IMG/VR virus record: IMGVR_UViG_3300022907_000864
Span: 1-20,914 of that record
DNA from: a virus
Direction: 5' to 3' (one strand)
Length of the DNA stretch: 20,914 bases
Every line of letters begins with the position of its first letter. Position 1 is the first letter of the stretch. The position numbers were made by a program, and so were the translations under genes. The notes beneath the pieces are model-generated. The model had not been told where the DNA came from, did no database searches, and saw only the letters and a program-made list of their open reading frames with translations. This document shows, one piece after another, positions 1 through 6,976 of this stretch.

Positions 1-139
1 TTCTTCTAGCATATTTAGATACGGTTGTTAATCCGCTGTCATATACTTTAGTTACTTCAATTATTTCTTGATTCTTTGGAAACGGATATCTTTGTCCATG
101 TTCAGGGCCGCCATTAAATACACCTTCATATTTACTCAT
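1..139 (-). CDS. Partial CDS, unknown phage protein (N-terminus only)
   Basis: The first 46 codons of a gene that runs off the left edge. It starts with ATG at 139-137 and reads MSKYEGVFNGGPEHGQRYPF and onward with no stop before the edge. The start lies inside the end of the helicase gene (ATGAGTAA, 8 nt overlap), which suggests translational coupling to the helicase. The N-terminal pattern of an acidic/aromatic start followed by GGPxxGQRYPFP gives me no function. The gene is probably real because the frame stays open and the overlap matches the junctions used elsewhere in the window. Confidence 0.6.
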   Translation of the reverse strand, partial: MSKYEGVFNGGPEHGQRYPFPKNQEIIEVTKVYDSGLTTVSKYARR

Positions 140-1577
140 CGTTGTCCTCGTCAAAGGGTAGTTCTGCACCTTCTATTGCGTCAGTGTCTCCGCATTTTAG
201 AAACTCATCTCTAGTTCTTAATTCTGTGAGTAGCGCATGTGCGCCGTCCATTCTAAGATTGATATAGTTTCCATCTTGCATACCGGGTCCATGACGAGAC
301 ACAATAGGCACTAACTTTCTATTTCCGGCACGAGGACCGTCCTCTGCCGTTTCTTCTGCTGACTTCTCTTTAAATATAGAGAACGATGTACACAACCAAA
401 TAAGTCTATCAGAACCGCTTACAGCGTCCGTAGATTCTTTAGTGATACCATCTCTATTTAGCTGCACAAATGCCAGACAAGCAAAGTCATACTTGACTGC
501 TAGATTATGAAGGTTTGTAATTTGAAACCCAAGCGCTTGATACTCTTGAATATTTCCAGATATACCAGAAGACGACATAAGTTTAAGATAATCGTAAACT
601 ACAACACAATCGTTTGTTCTACCGTTTTCATCTGTTCCTACCTCTTGAATAACCCATCGTTTGATATGATTTAGAATATTCTCAAACGGTGCGCCAGCGA
701 CACTAACATATGTATAGGGTATGTTTTCAATTTCTTGTATGGCATTTTGAACTGCTATAAATTGTTCTTCATCTTCCGCAAATTTACCAGTTGAGATGTC
801 GTTAATGGCAACACCACTAAGGCTTGATAAAATTCTATTGAGGTGATCTTCTTTGCTCATCTCTGTGTCAAGCATAAGGACAGGTACACCCTTTCTTGCC
901 ACACTTATTGCAACGTTGTCACCAAAAACAGATTTACCAACCTTTGGTCTAGCAGAAACTAAGTCTACACACTTGCGTCGTAGGCCACCGCCAATAGCAG
1001 CATCGTATCTATCAAATCCGCTTGGTATACCAATCTGATCGCATTTATTTTCGATAAGAAAATCAACATATTCTTGTAACCCTTCACCGATCTTTTCTGG
1101 TTTATCTCTAGTATCATCCTCTCTTAAAAAGTCTGTTACTGGACTTTCCAGTATAGAAATAATTTCATCTATATCTTCATCGCCATTTAGACTTTCTATA
1201 TCGTTACCTATTTTAGTTGCTAGACTTTTTATCTTTCTAGCAAACTCAAACTTCTTTACTTGTGCAGCAAAGTGAATTACATTCTCTTTTTTGACGGGAA
1301 AATCCATCAAGCTTTTGATATATTGCAGCTCTTGTTTTGTCTGAATTGTTTCAGAAAATCCAAGTTGGTCAGCCGCAGATAATAGCGATGGCAAATCTAC
1401 CGAGGCTTCTTTTGCAAGAATCTTTTCAATACACTTAAAAATAAGCTGGTTGTTCTGATTACAGAAACTATTATAATCAATTATTTCATTGATTTCAACA
1501 TACGATTCTAGACCATATGCAAACAAGCCAGCAAGAACTGCTGTCTCTGCACCTTGGTCTCCCAGTAATTTTTTCAC
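132..1577 (-). CDS. dnaB: DnaB-like replicative DNA helicase
   Basis: Replicative helicase of the RecA-fold DnaB/gp41 superfamily, expected to form a hexamer that unwinds DNA at the phage replication fork. Residues about 10-115 look like the DnaB N-terminal helical domain. The ATPase domain follows: Walker A ARPKVGKS (209-216), the conserved DTEM (237-240) with the probable catalytic Glu, Walker B CVVVYDYLKLM (324-334), and a QLNR sensor-like motif (372-375) followed by SGSDR (387-391). The acidic C-terminal tail (EGAELPFDEDNDE) is common in phage helicases. At 481 aa the length fits the family. The start is GTG at 1577-1575, preceded by GGGAGAAGG; it overlaps the previous stop by one base (TAGTG). 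The function is a confident family assignment; the precise phage lineage is not. Confidence 0.92.
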   Translation of the reverse strand: MKKLLGDQGAETAVLAGLFAYGLESYVEINEIIDYNSFCNQNNQLIFKCIEKILAKEASVDLPSLLSAADQLGFSETIQTKQELQYIKSLMDFPVKKENVIHFAAQVKKFEFARKIKSLATKIGNDIESLNGDEDIDEIISILESPVTDFLREDDTRDKPEKIGEGLQEYVDFLIENKCDQIGIPSGFDRYDAAIGGGLRRKCVDLVSARPKVGKSVFGDNVAISVARKGVPVLMLDTEMSKEDHLNRILSSLSGVAINDISTGKFAEDEEQFIAVQNAIQEIENIPYTYVSVAGAPFENILNHIKRWVIQEVGTDENGRTNDCVVVYDYLKLMSSSGISGNIQEYQALGFQITNLHNLAVKYDFACLAFVQLNRDGITKESTDAVSGSDRLIWLCTSFSIFKEKSAEETAEDGPRAGNRKLVPIVSRHGPGMQDGNYINLRMDGAHALLTELRTRDEFLKCGDTDAIEGAELPFDEDNDE

Positions 1578-1978
1578 TACCTTCTCCCGCAGCGATTGCA
1601 GCGATTGTGTTCACCGTAAATCAAACTTGGATTTTCCATGTATGTTTTACCGCAAATGCTACATTCTACTTCAACCTTAGTTGACTTCCCTCTGGTTCTA
1701 CTGGCTTTCTTTCTGTTGTTAGACCATTCATCTTCTCCTTCGAGTTGAAATTGTCCGTCATCAACCCATTGGTTTTTCTTGGCTCTCACCGGAACTCTCC
1801 CTCTTTCTAATTCAGTTTTACTACTAGTTACGCGAAAATCTTCCTCCACAGTTGACTGCGGCTTTGAGGAAACCGCTTCCTCTTTTTGTTTTGTTTCTGA
1901 TAAACTATTCATAAGTTGGTCAAGCAAAGCTTGCTTCTGCTCAACAGTAAGATTTTTAAGTAGATCTTTATCTATCAT
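1577..1978 (-). CDS. Small protein with C-terminal zinc ribbon
   Basis: A 133 aa protein of unknown function. The N-terminal third is helical and acidic and the middle is rich in Lys/Arg and Ser. The C-terminus carries two CxxC pairs (CSICGKTY and CNRCGRR, separated by an HN-containing loop) that would bind one zinc ion. ATG at 1978 overlaps the previous stop as ATGA. It sits directly upstream of the helicase, in the place where T4 gp40 (a helicase-associated accessory protein) sits between uvsX and gene 41. A DNA- or primase-related role is therefore possible, but this rests on position only. It is too short and lacks the catalytic motifs to be a full primase. Confidence 0.75.
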   Translation of the reverse strand: MIDKDLLKNLTVEQKQALLDQLMNSLSETKQKEEAVSSKPQSTVEEDFRVTSSKTELERGRVPVRAKKNQWVDDGQFQLEGEDEWSNNRKKASRTRGKSTKVEVECSICGKTYMENPSLIYGEHNRCNRCGRR

Positions 1979-2439
1979 TTCCTTTTGCCTTTTTCAAAAA
2001 GTATGTCAGCCTTTCTACGTATATTATACTCTCTAGTCTTGATATTTTCAAGTCTTCCTTGAGCAGTTAGTTTCCATTCGTTGATTTTATGTGCTAGGTC
2101 ATCATTTCTGAGAATTGTTGCGACTTTAGTTTCATGTTTTGCGTATGTATCCCACACACCACTGGACAACAGTTCAGATATAATACTCTGTAACGAGTTT
2201 TCACACCAACGAATTACATTCTCGCATTGGGCGCGTTCTGTAGCGACATGATCTACATATTGCAGAAGTTGATATGCATATCCAAAACATTCGTCTTGCG
2301 TTAATTTTTCTAGACTATCTAGTGATAAAGTTTCCGCCATAGCAAACTCTGCATTGAATTTGGTTGGCGTTATGTTTTTACCAGAAATATATCTATCAAT
2401 ACCATCTAAAAATTCTTTTAGTCTTTCAGCGGCTGTCAA
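1975..2439 (-). CDS. Helical protein of unknown function; possible recombination accessory factor
   Basis: A 154 aa, mostly alpha-helical, Lys/Arg/Glu-rich protein with no motif I recognise with certainty. It ends in a basic region (NIRRKADILFEKGKRK). It lies between the RecA-like gene and the helicase and overlaps both neighbours, so a role in recombination or helicase loading (like UvsY or gp59 of T4) is a reasonable guess, but this is guilt by association. The start is TTG at 2439-2437. It is supported by a GGAG eight bases upstream (2448-2451), and the next in-frame ATG lies about 33 codons further in. The two neighbouring overlaps (14 nt and 4 nt) also fit. Confidence 0.7.
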   Translation of the reverse strand: MTAAERLKEFLDGIDRYISGKNITPTKFNAEFAMAETLSLDSLEKLTQDECFGYAYQLLQYVDHVATERAQCENVIRWCENSLQSIISELLSSGVWDTYAKHETKVATILRNDDLAHKINEWKLTAQGRLENIKTREYNIRRKADILFEKGKRK

Positions 2440-2848
2440 TTTGATTTCTCCAATCTTCTACGCTATCTGAATATTTAAGAACGATTAACTCTATATCATT
2501 TAGCTCACACCAGTCTTCCTTTATAAAATCTCTTTTGTTAGATTGCAAGAAGCCCGCCATAGTTTTATGAAAGAATTTACAAAACTCATAATGCTGTCTA
2601 CCGTGAACTTCTATACCAAGCATTAGACTTGGAATAAAGAAGTCTAGGAATAATGCAGACTTCTTACTTGGACATCTTGATCCCGGCAACTTTACTTCTT
2701 CTAAAACTGTATAACCCCTGAACATATCGGTGAGCAATTCTCTTGCCAATATATGATACTTTGATTTAACAGTTTTGTCATTCTTTTTTACGATATATTT
2801 CTTTAAATTTATATTGTACTCACGACCATTTAGACCTACGACTTTCAT
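2426..2848 (-). CDS. Putative PD-(D/E)XK-like (Vsr/DUF559-type) nuclease
   Basis: A 140 aa protein that resembles small restriction-endonuclease-fold nucleases. The core looks like LFLDFFIPSLMLGIEVHG: an Asp (D69) at the end of one strand and a Glu (E80) in the next strand, followed by VHGRQHYE and then a helix with KRDFIKEDWCELNDIELI. In Vsr and DUF559-like proteins this arrangement places metal-binding acidic residues next to a conserved HG and a C-terminal 'K...L...G..v' helix-strand. It could therefore cut DNA intermediates during recombination or repair. ATG at 2848 overlaps the RecA stop as ATGA, so the two are probably co-translated. The fold assignment is an inference from pattern. 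Confidence 0.6.
   Translation of the reverse strand: MKVVGLNGREYNINLKKYIVKKNDKTVKSKYHILARELLTDMFRGYTVLEEVKLPGSRCPSKKSALFLDFFIPSLMLGIEVHGRQHYEFCKFFHKTMAGFLQSNKRDFIKEDWCELNDIELIVLKYSDSVEDWRNQIDSR
2448..2451 (-). promoter_or_regulatory. Ribosome binding site deciding a TTG start
   Basis: The minus strand reads GGAG, eight bases, then TTG (2439-2437). No ATG or GTG occurs at a suitable distance in this frame, so the Shine-Dalgarno sequence argues for a true TTG initiation codon. Confidence 0.6.
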
Positions 2849-3948
2849 AGCACACTTTTAATCTCATCATATAAGAAACTTTGAATCTCTTCATTTTCTT
2901 CAATGAATCTACTTAGGTTTGACATACCTTGAAACTTAAAGAATTTTTCTCTAGCTTCTGGTTCATCTACGACCTCGTTCTTCTTTAGAAGTTGTAGGAT
3001 TCTTTTATCCTCTGACGCAACTGCGCTTATGATTGTGTACCAAGCACCTGCCTGTTTGATGAATGTAAGTTCGTTTGCTATCTCGCACAACTCTCTTGTC
3101 TCATCAATACCAACGCCGTATTTAATATATGATACTGCGGTTGAATTTGGCTTTCCGCCAGCAGCAGAGGTTTTAACTACCCAGTTGGCAACTTGACCTA
3201 CATCATGACCTGCTTCGTCTGTCTCTTCCCACTTACCTCTATGCGTGATAACCATATTGGTTCCCGCCTGATATTGAAGCATGTTACCTGCGTCAGCCAT
3301 CTTTGCTGGAGACCATCTAGACCCACCGGTATTTGCGATATTATGGGTAATGAAAATTAGAATTGCTCTGGTTCTAGCAACGTCATTGCTAATACGTTTG
3401 AAAAACATAGAGAGAAGTCTCGGTAGCTGCGCTCTAACGCCACCACGAACATCTCCGTCAAGTTCATCTTGCGGAACCATATTAGATACAGAGTCAATGA
3501 TTGCTACAAAATCTGGTGTATTCTTAACATACGTCTCAATAGCATTAAGAAATGTTTCAGCGGACACTACAGGTTGATTGTCTGTCGCTTGCACAATTTT
3601 AATTTTATCTGAATCAAGACCCTTGATGCCTGTAAAGTTTTCTTTTGTCAGTCTACCTTCGGTGTTGAAGTAGAATACGTTTTTACCTGCTGCTTGCGCT
3701 TTAGCAGCGAAGTACAAAGAGGTCGTAGTCTTTCCGGTTTTAGGGTCGCCAGTCATAACAACAACGCTACCTTCTCGCAATCCTCCTCCCAGTGCCAAGT
3801 CTAGTGCTGGCGATATACCAATAGTATTAAACGTCTGTAGGTCTTGTAATACTTTTGTTCCTTGCTCAACAATATCTCCGTACTTTGCGATGATTTGATT
3901 ACTTACAATATCATCACTAAACTTAGCCGTCGCTTTCTTTTTTGCCAT
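2845..3948 (-). CDS. recA: RecA/UvsX-family recombinase
   Basis: ATP-dependent strand-exchange protein for homologous recombination, repair and recombination-primed replication. Visible motifs: Walker A GDPKTGKTT (67-75), NTEGR (95-99) with the probable catalytic Glu97, Walker B VAIIDSV (148-154), the DNA-binding loop region around VRGGVRAQLPR (168-178), FITHNIANTGGS (199-210) at the L2 position, and near the C-terminus YGVGIDETRELCEIANE followed by IKQAGAWY (298-304). The last of these matches the RecA signature YGxGI...KAGAWY. Length is 367 aa, close to bacterial RecA and T4 UvsX. The ATG is preceded by GAGGA at a good distance and overlaps the previous gene by 26 nt. Confident at family level; the YGxGI...AGAWY element makes it look more RecA-like than UvsX-like. 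Confidence 0.93.
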   Translation of the reverse strand: MAKKKATAKFSDDIVSNQIIAKYGDIVEQGTKVLQDLQTFNTIGISPALDLALGGGLREGSVVVMTGDPKTGKTTTSLYFAAKAQAAGKNVFYFNTEGRLTKENFTGIKGLDSDKIKIVQATDNQPVVSAETFLNAIETYVKNTPDFVAIIDSVSNMVPQDELDGDVRGGVRAQLPRLLSMFFKRISNDVARTRAILIFITHNIANTGGSRWSPAKMADAGNMLQYQAGTNMVITHRGKWEETDEAGHDVGQVANWVVKTSAAGGKPNSTAVSYIKYGVGIDETRELCEIANELTFIKQAGAWYTIISAVASEDKRILQLLKKNEVVDEPEAREKFFKFQGMSNLSRFIEENEEIQSFLYDEIKSVL

Positions 3949-4381
3949 TCTTTAGTCCTCTTAATTTATTCAATCCAGATTTCTTACCGTAAGATTTCTT
4001 TCTGTTCTGTGGATCTTTCTTTATTTCTAGTTCTTGAGTTTTATTTTGCTGCTCTTCAATTAATTTTAATTGCTTTTTTATTTCGGGTATTACCCTTTTG
4101 TTCTTTAGAGAGAACACTTTAGATAAGTAGGGAGAGTTGACCGCTCTGATAACAGCCGCCTCTCCATACTTTTTAATTAAAGAGTTAGCAGTAAATAATT
4201 GTTGTTTAAACGTCCAGTCCCAAGGTTTTTTATTCCAAAACTTATATGTTAGATTACCTTCGTTCTTATGTTCTGCTAAACGTAAACACATCATCTCTGC
4301 TAAATAAGCAGCGCAAGTACAATGATCTCCAGTTGACTGATGTTTGTATTTGCTTTTCTCAGTTCTTTTTCGTTTTGTCAT
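3923..4381 (-). CDS. Unknown basic phage protein upstream of recA
   Basis: A 152 aa protein, strongly basic at both ends (TKRKRTEKSKYKH at the start, a run of Lys/Arg near the C-terminus). A compact region contains DHCTCAAYLAEMMC, which could bind a metal or form a structural Cys cluster, and YKFWNKKPWDW followed by a helical stretch. I do not recognise the family; the basic charge and position suggest a nucleic-acid-associated protein. I chose ATG at 4381 because a GAAG lies nine bases upstream and because the longer reading starts with TTG far inside the upstream gene. An ATG at 4423 is an alternative that would add 14 residues. It overlaps the upstream gene by 23 nt and recA by 26 nt. Confidence 0.7.
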   Translation of the reverse strand: MTKRKRTEKSKYKHQSTGDHCTCAAYLAEMMCLRLAEHKNEGNLTYKFWNKKPWDWTFKQQLFTANSLIKKYGEAAVIRAVNSPYLSKVFSLKNKRVIPEIKKQLKLIEEQQNKTQELEIKKDPQNRKKSYGKKSGLNKLRGLKNGKKESDG

Positions 4382-4772
4382 AGAGTATTGCTTCTTCAAA
4401 GCAGTTTTCAATTGGGTCTTCATATTTATGCTCAACAATTAACTCTGGAGTTATGTACATTTTTTTATGAACTATACCGTCTTTAATAGTTCCGATTGTT
4501 ATATAGCTTTTAGTTTTTTGGCCTATCTTGCCCATTGCGGACCTAATAAGATAAATGCCTTGCACATTTTCTAAATCAATATTAACTTCATGTGATCTAA
4601 ATTGCAATAGTAATTCATCTGGAAATAGCTGTTCGTTATCGCATCTTTTTTTAACGTCCATCCACTCATCAAATGTTTCACAGTTAAACTCATCTCCATT
4701 AGATAATTTACACCTGATCCAAATTGCATCAATGTTGTTTCTGTATTTTTCTAAAAACTTTTTCTTATCCAT
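4359..4772 (-). CDS. Hypothetical protein
   Basis: A 137 aa acidic to neutral soluble protein with no signal peptide or membrane segment. It begins MDKKKFLEKYRNNIDAIW and contains alternating strand-like stretches (SYITIGTIKDG, KKMYITPELIVEH), suggesting a small alpha/beta or beta-rich fold. No catalytic motif is evident. The ATG at 4772 is one base after the previous stop, and the gene overlaps the next one downstream. It is likely real because of the tight operon spacing and sustained open frame. Confidence 0.7.
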   Translation of the reverse strand: MDKKKFLEKYRNNIDAIWIRCKLSNGDEFNCETFDEWMDVKKRCDNEQLFPDELLLQFRSHEVNIDLENVQGIYLIRSAMGKIGQKTKSYITIGTIKDGIVHKKMYITPELIVEHKYEDPIENCFEEAILYDKTKKN

Positions 4773-4773
4773 A

Positions 4774-5070
4774 TTACTGCTTTATATTAGTAGTACACTC
4801 AGGTCTTTTCCTATCTGGCGATCTGTATCTTAGATCATCTGACATCATAGATGCAGTTTCGGTCATCACAGTCGAACCCTTCTTATTACTAAAAATTTGC
4901 TGACTAAGCTGAGTCTCTTCGGCTTGAACTTTAGGTTCACATTTGTCAGCAAATGCTTTTATAACACTCTTTGCTCGATCTAGTTCTACTGATAGCTCGT
5001 CAATCCCAAGTTCTAAGTTTTCTTGAATATAAAATTTTTCAATCTTACTTAGTGGTCCTCGCTTACTCAT
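4774..5070 (-). CDS. Small protein with HTH-like N-terminus
   Basis: A 98 aa protein. Residues about 5-40 (LSKIEKFYIQEN, then GIDELSVELDRAKSVIKAF) have the layout of a short helix-turn-helix: a helix, a turn with G-I-D-E-L-S-x-E-L, then a putative recognition helix. The C-terminal half is polar and contains STVMTETASMMSDD, which looks like a conserved peptide rather than a random linker. A DNA-binding or transcription-linked role is possible. The start ATG (5070) has AGGAG eight bases upstream and overlaps the upstream stop as ATGAGTAA (8 nt). Confidence 0.7.
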   Translation of the reverse strand: MSKRGPLSKIEKFYIQENLELGIDELSVELDRAKSVIKAFADKCEPKVQAEETQLSQQIFSNKKGSTVMTETASMMSDDLRYRSPDRKRPECTTNIKQ

Positions 5071-5389
5071 TTATAAATCTCCTGTTAGCTCTAGTAAGGT
5101 AAATAGAATTTTTAGTTTGAAGGTAAATTAAATAGAAATCGAATGTTTCTTTACTTACTTGTTTTAATTTTGTTTCAAGATTTTTTCTGCTTGAGTTAAT
5201 ACCTATTGGGTCAAAGATTTGATTGTTATAGGTTTCAATAAAATATAATTTATTACTATTTTTTGTTAGGATTCTTGCGTATACCTTTTCCGTTGGCTTA
5301 ATTACTTGTTTTCCATTTTTATTAAAATCAGCTTCTTGAGACTCTGTTTTATTATCTAGATAATCTTGCGTTTCTTTTATAAACTTCAT
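5063..5389 (-). CDS. Hypothetical protein
   Basis: A 108 aa basic protein, rich in Asn/Lys, with no recognised motif. Predicted strands around KVYARILTKNSNKLYFIETYNNQIFD and a helical C-terminal part (SKETFDFYLIYLQTKN) suggest a small mixed fold. ATG at 5389 overlaps the stop of the zinc-ribbon gene as ATGA and has GGAGGG four bases upstream. Support for it being real comes from this junction and the intact frame. Confidence 0.65.
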   Translation of the reverse strand: MKFIKETQDYLDNKTESQEADFNKNGKQVIKPTEKVYARILTKNSNKLYFIETYNNQIFDPIGINSSRKNLETKLKQVSKETFDFYLIYLQTKNSIYLTRANRRFINE

Positions 5390-5739
5390 TTTCCCTCCAT
5401 AATATATCGTGTTTTTTGAGCATCATTCATTTTATTTATCTCTTTGGTAGGCTTTGTAGTATGCTCATGATGCCACGGTTTCTCTACTTTGGGTTGAGAT
5501 TCGCGTTTCATCGCTTCCATTTCGTTGATTTTATTTTTATTCAACCTTGTGTTCTTGTCAGCAACACTTCCTATGGTATTGCTTCCCGCCATGAAACTGT
5601 GGAGTCCACCAGTAACTACTCTAAACAACCCTTCCTCGTTACAAAGAGGACAAGTCGTTAGTTCTGGGTCTGTGACCTTTTGGAACACATCACTGACTTC
5701 TGCTCCACAGTCTCTACATTCGTAATCGTAAATAGGCAT
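5386..5739 (-). CDS. FmdB-type zinc ribbon protein
   Basis: A 117 aa protein whose first 35 residues match the FmdB/CxxC_CxxC regulatory zinc-ribbon family: MPIYDYECRDCGAEVSDVFQ, then CPLC. The zinc ligands are C8, C11, C30 and C33. Proteins of this type are common as short regulators or nucleic-acid-binding accessories in bacteria and phages; their molecular role is poorly defined. The C-terminal half is a low-complexity polar tail with many Lys, Asn and His. The ATG shares one base with the PhoH stop (TAATG) and has GGAG six bases upstream. Confident for the domain, not for a function. Confidence 0.85.
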   Translation of the reverse strand: MPIYDYECRDCGAEVSDVFQKVTDPELTTCPLCNEEGLFRVVTGGLHSFMAGSNTIGSVADKNTRLNKNKINEMEAMKRESQPKVEKPWHHEHTTKPTKEINKMNDAQKTRYIMEGK

Positions 5740-6407
5740 TAGTTCTCCAATGCGTTAAGTATTCTTCCTAATATTCCATTACGTTGAATATCACTATATC
5801 CTAATCTACAAACACCAACACCTTCTAGTTCGCCAATCTTGTCTATTATATCTTCAAGTCCACTCTTGTTATTAAGGTCAGTTTGACGAATATCGCCGTT
5901 GATGATTACTTTACTTCCTTGCCCCATACGTGTTATAAACATTTTAATTTGTTCCCACGTACAGTTTTGCGCTTCGTCTAATATCATATATGAATTATGA
6001 AATGTTGATCCGCGCATAACTTCAAGGGGCGCATACCTAATCTTCCCCTCATTATAATAGTGTCCATAGTACGCTCTTCCAAGGAAAAACTTGAAATTTT
6101 CTTGCATTGGTAGAAGATAGGGCGCTATTTTTTCCAGAAGTTCTCCGGGTAGCGACCCTATCTCCTTACCGGTGCATACCAGCGGACGGGTTACAATGAT
6201 TTGTTCTATGTCTCCGCGATGAAGATGCTCTGCGGCAATACCAGAGGCTATAAATGATTTACCACAACCAGATGGGCCGGTACAAAATACGACATCGTTT
6301 TCAATAATCTGACGTATATAATCCTTTTGGTTAGTTGTTTTTGCTTCTACAGCTTTAACTTTTTGTGGTGAATTCTCTACTTCTTTTCTGGTTCTTCTTT
6401 TAGACAT
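5739..6407 (-). CDS. phoH: PhoH-like P-loop ATPase
   Basis: A 222 aa PhoH-family protein, very common in marine and T4-like phages, with a P-loop NTPase core related to superfamily 1 helicases. Seen directly: Walker A GPSGCGKS (44-51), TRPLVCTGKEIGSLPG (73-88), Walker B MILDEAQN (141-148), an ITRMGQGSK sensor-like motif (158-166), and GDIRQTDL (171-178). All are hallmarks of PhoH. The role in phage is unsettled; RNA-related ATPase activity or phosphate-stress links have been proposed. The length is close to the domain alone, without the PIN domain found in PhoH2. The ATG has AAGG upstream at a good distance. It follows the dUTPase after 21 nt. Confidence 0.92.
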   Translation of the reverse strand: MSKRRTRKEVENSPQKVKAVEAKTTNQKDYIRQIIENDVVFCTGPSGCGKSFIASGIAAEHLHRGDIEQIIVTRPLVCTGKEIGSLPGELLEKIAPYLLPMQENFKFFLGRAYYGHYYNEGKIRYAPLEVMRGSTFHNSYMILDEAQNCTWEQIKMFITRMGQGSKVIINGDIRQTDLNNKSGLEDIIDKIGELEGVGVCRLGYSDIQRNGILGRILNALEN

Positions 6408-6428
6408 ATGTTGTACCTTATATTAGTG

Positions 6429-6968
6429 TTAATTACCAGAACTACCGAATCCTCCCTGTCCTCTTTGAGTATCGTCTAAATCTTCCACCTCTACTAATTC
6501 AAAACCCTTTACTTTTTGAAATAATATTTGCGCTATCCTGTCACCCTTCTTAACTTGATAGTGGTTGGTTACTCTTGAGTTATAGAGTATTACTCCTACA
6601 TCACCTCTATAACCAGCGTCAATAACGCCAGCAAATACATCTAGTCCATTCTTATAAGCAAGGCCAGAGCGCGGCCAGATAAGACCAACATACCCGGCGG
6701 GAATTGCCATAGAAATGCCAGTCTTGACTAGTTTGTGATTAACCGCTGGAATCTCTACATCTTCTAGGGCATAGAGATCATAGCCCGCATCTGTTTTGTT
6801 TGCTCTTGTTGGAATGATCGCTTCGGGATCTAGTTTCTTAACTTTTAATTCAGGGCCGGTATATGGCTTCATACCAGCTGGTAAAGAAGTTATAACTTCT
6901 GGATTGATATGACAAGAGTTTTGCCATACTGGAAATGGTGGCACATGAGTTTTTTTATTTTCTTCCAT
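6429..6968 (-). CDS. dut: dUTPase (dUTP diphosphatase)
   Basis: Hydrolyses dUTP to dUMP and pyrophosphate, which keeps uracil out of DNA and supplies dUMP for dTTP synthesis. The homotrimeric dUTPase motifs are in order: RANKTDAGYDLYA (55-67), PRSGLAYK (99-106) with GVIDAGYRGDVGVILYN (114-130) containing the catalytic Asp region, KKGDRIAQILFQ (140-151), and the C-terminal glycine-rich arm RGQGGFGSSG (169-178). About 40 residues precede motif 1, which is longer than a minimal dUTPase; they contain HVPPFPVWQ and could hold a trimer contact or an interaction site. The ATG is preceded by AAGGAATAAA. It lies 8 nt after the ribonucleotide reductase stop, so both are probably made from one message. 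Confidence 0.95.
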   Translation of the reverse strand: MEENKKTHVPPFPVWQNSCHINPEVITSLPAGMKPYTGPELKVKKLDPEAIIPTRANKTDAGYDLYALEDVEIPAVNHKLVKTGISMAIPAGYVGLIWPRSGLAYKNGLDVFAGVIDAGYRGDVGVILYNSRVTNHYQVKKGDRIAQILFQKVKGFELVEVEDLDDTQRGQGGFGSSGN

Positions 6969-6976
6969 TTTATTCC

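Noticed and set aside
3923-4438. A longer version of the basic protein starting at TTG 4438
   Set aside because: It would overlap the upstream gene by about 80 bases and lacks a good ribosome site; the ATG at 4381 fits the compact spacing better.
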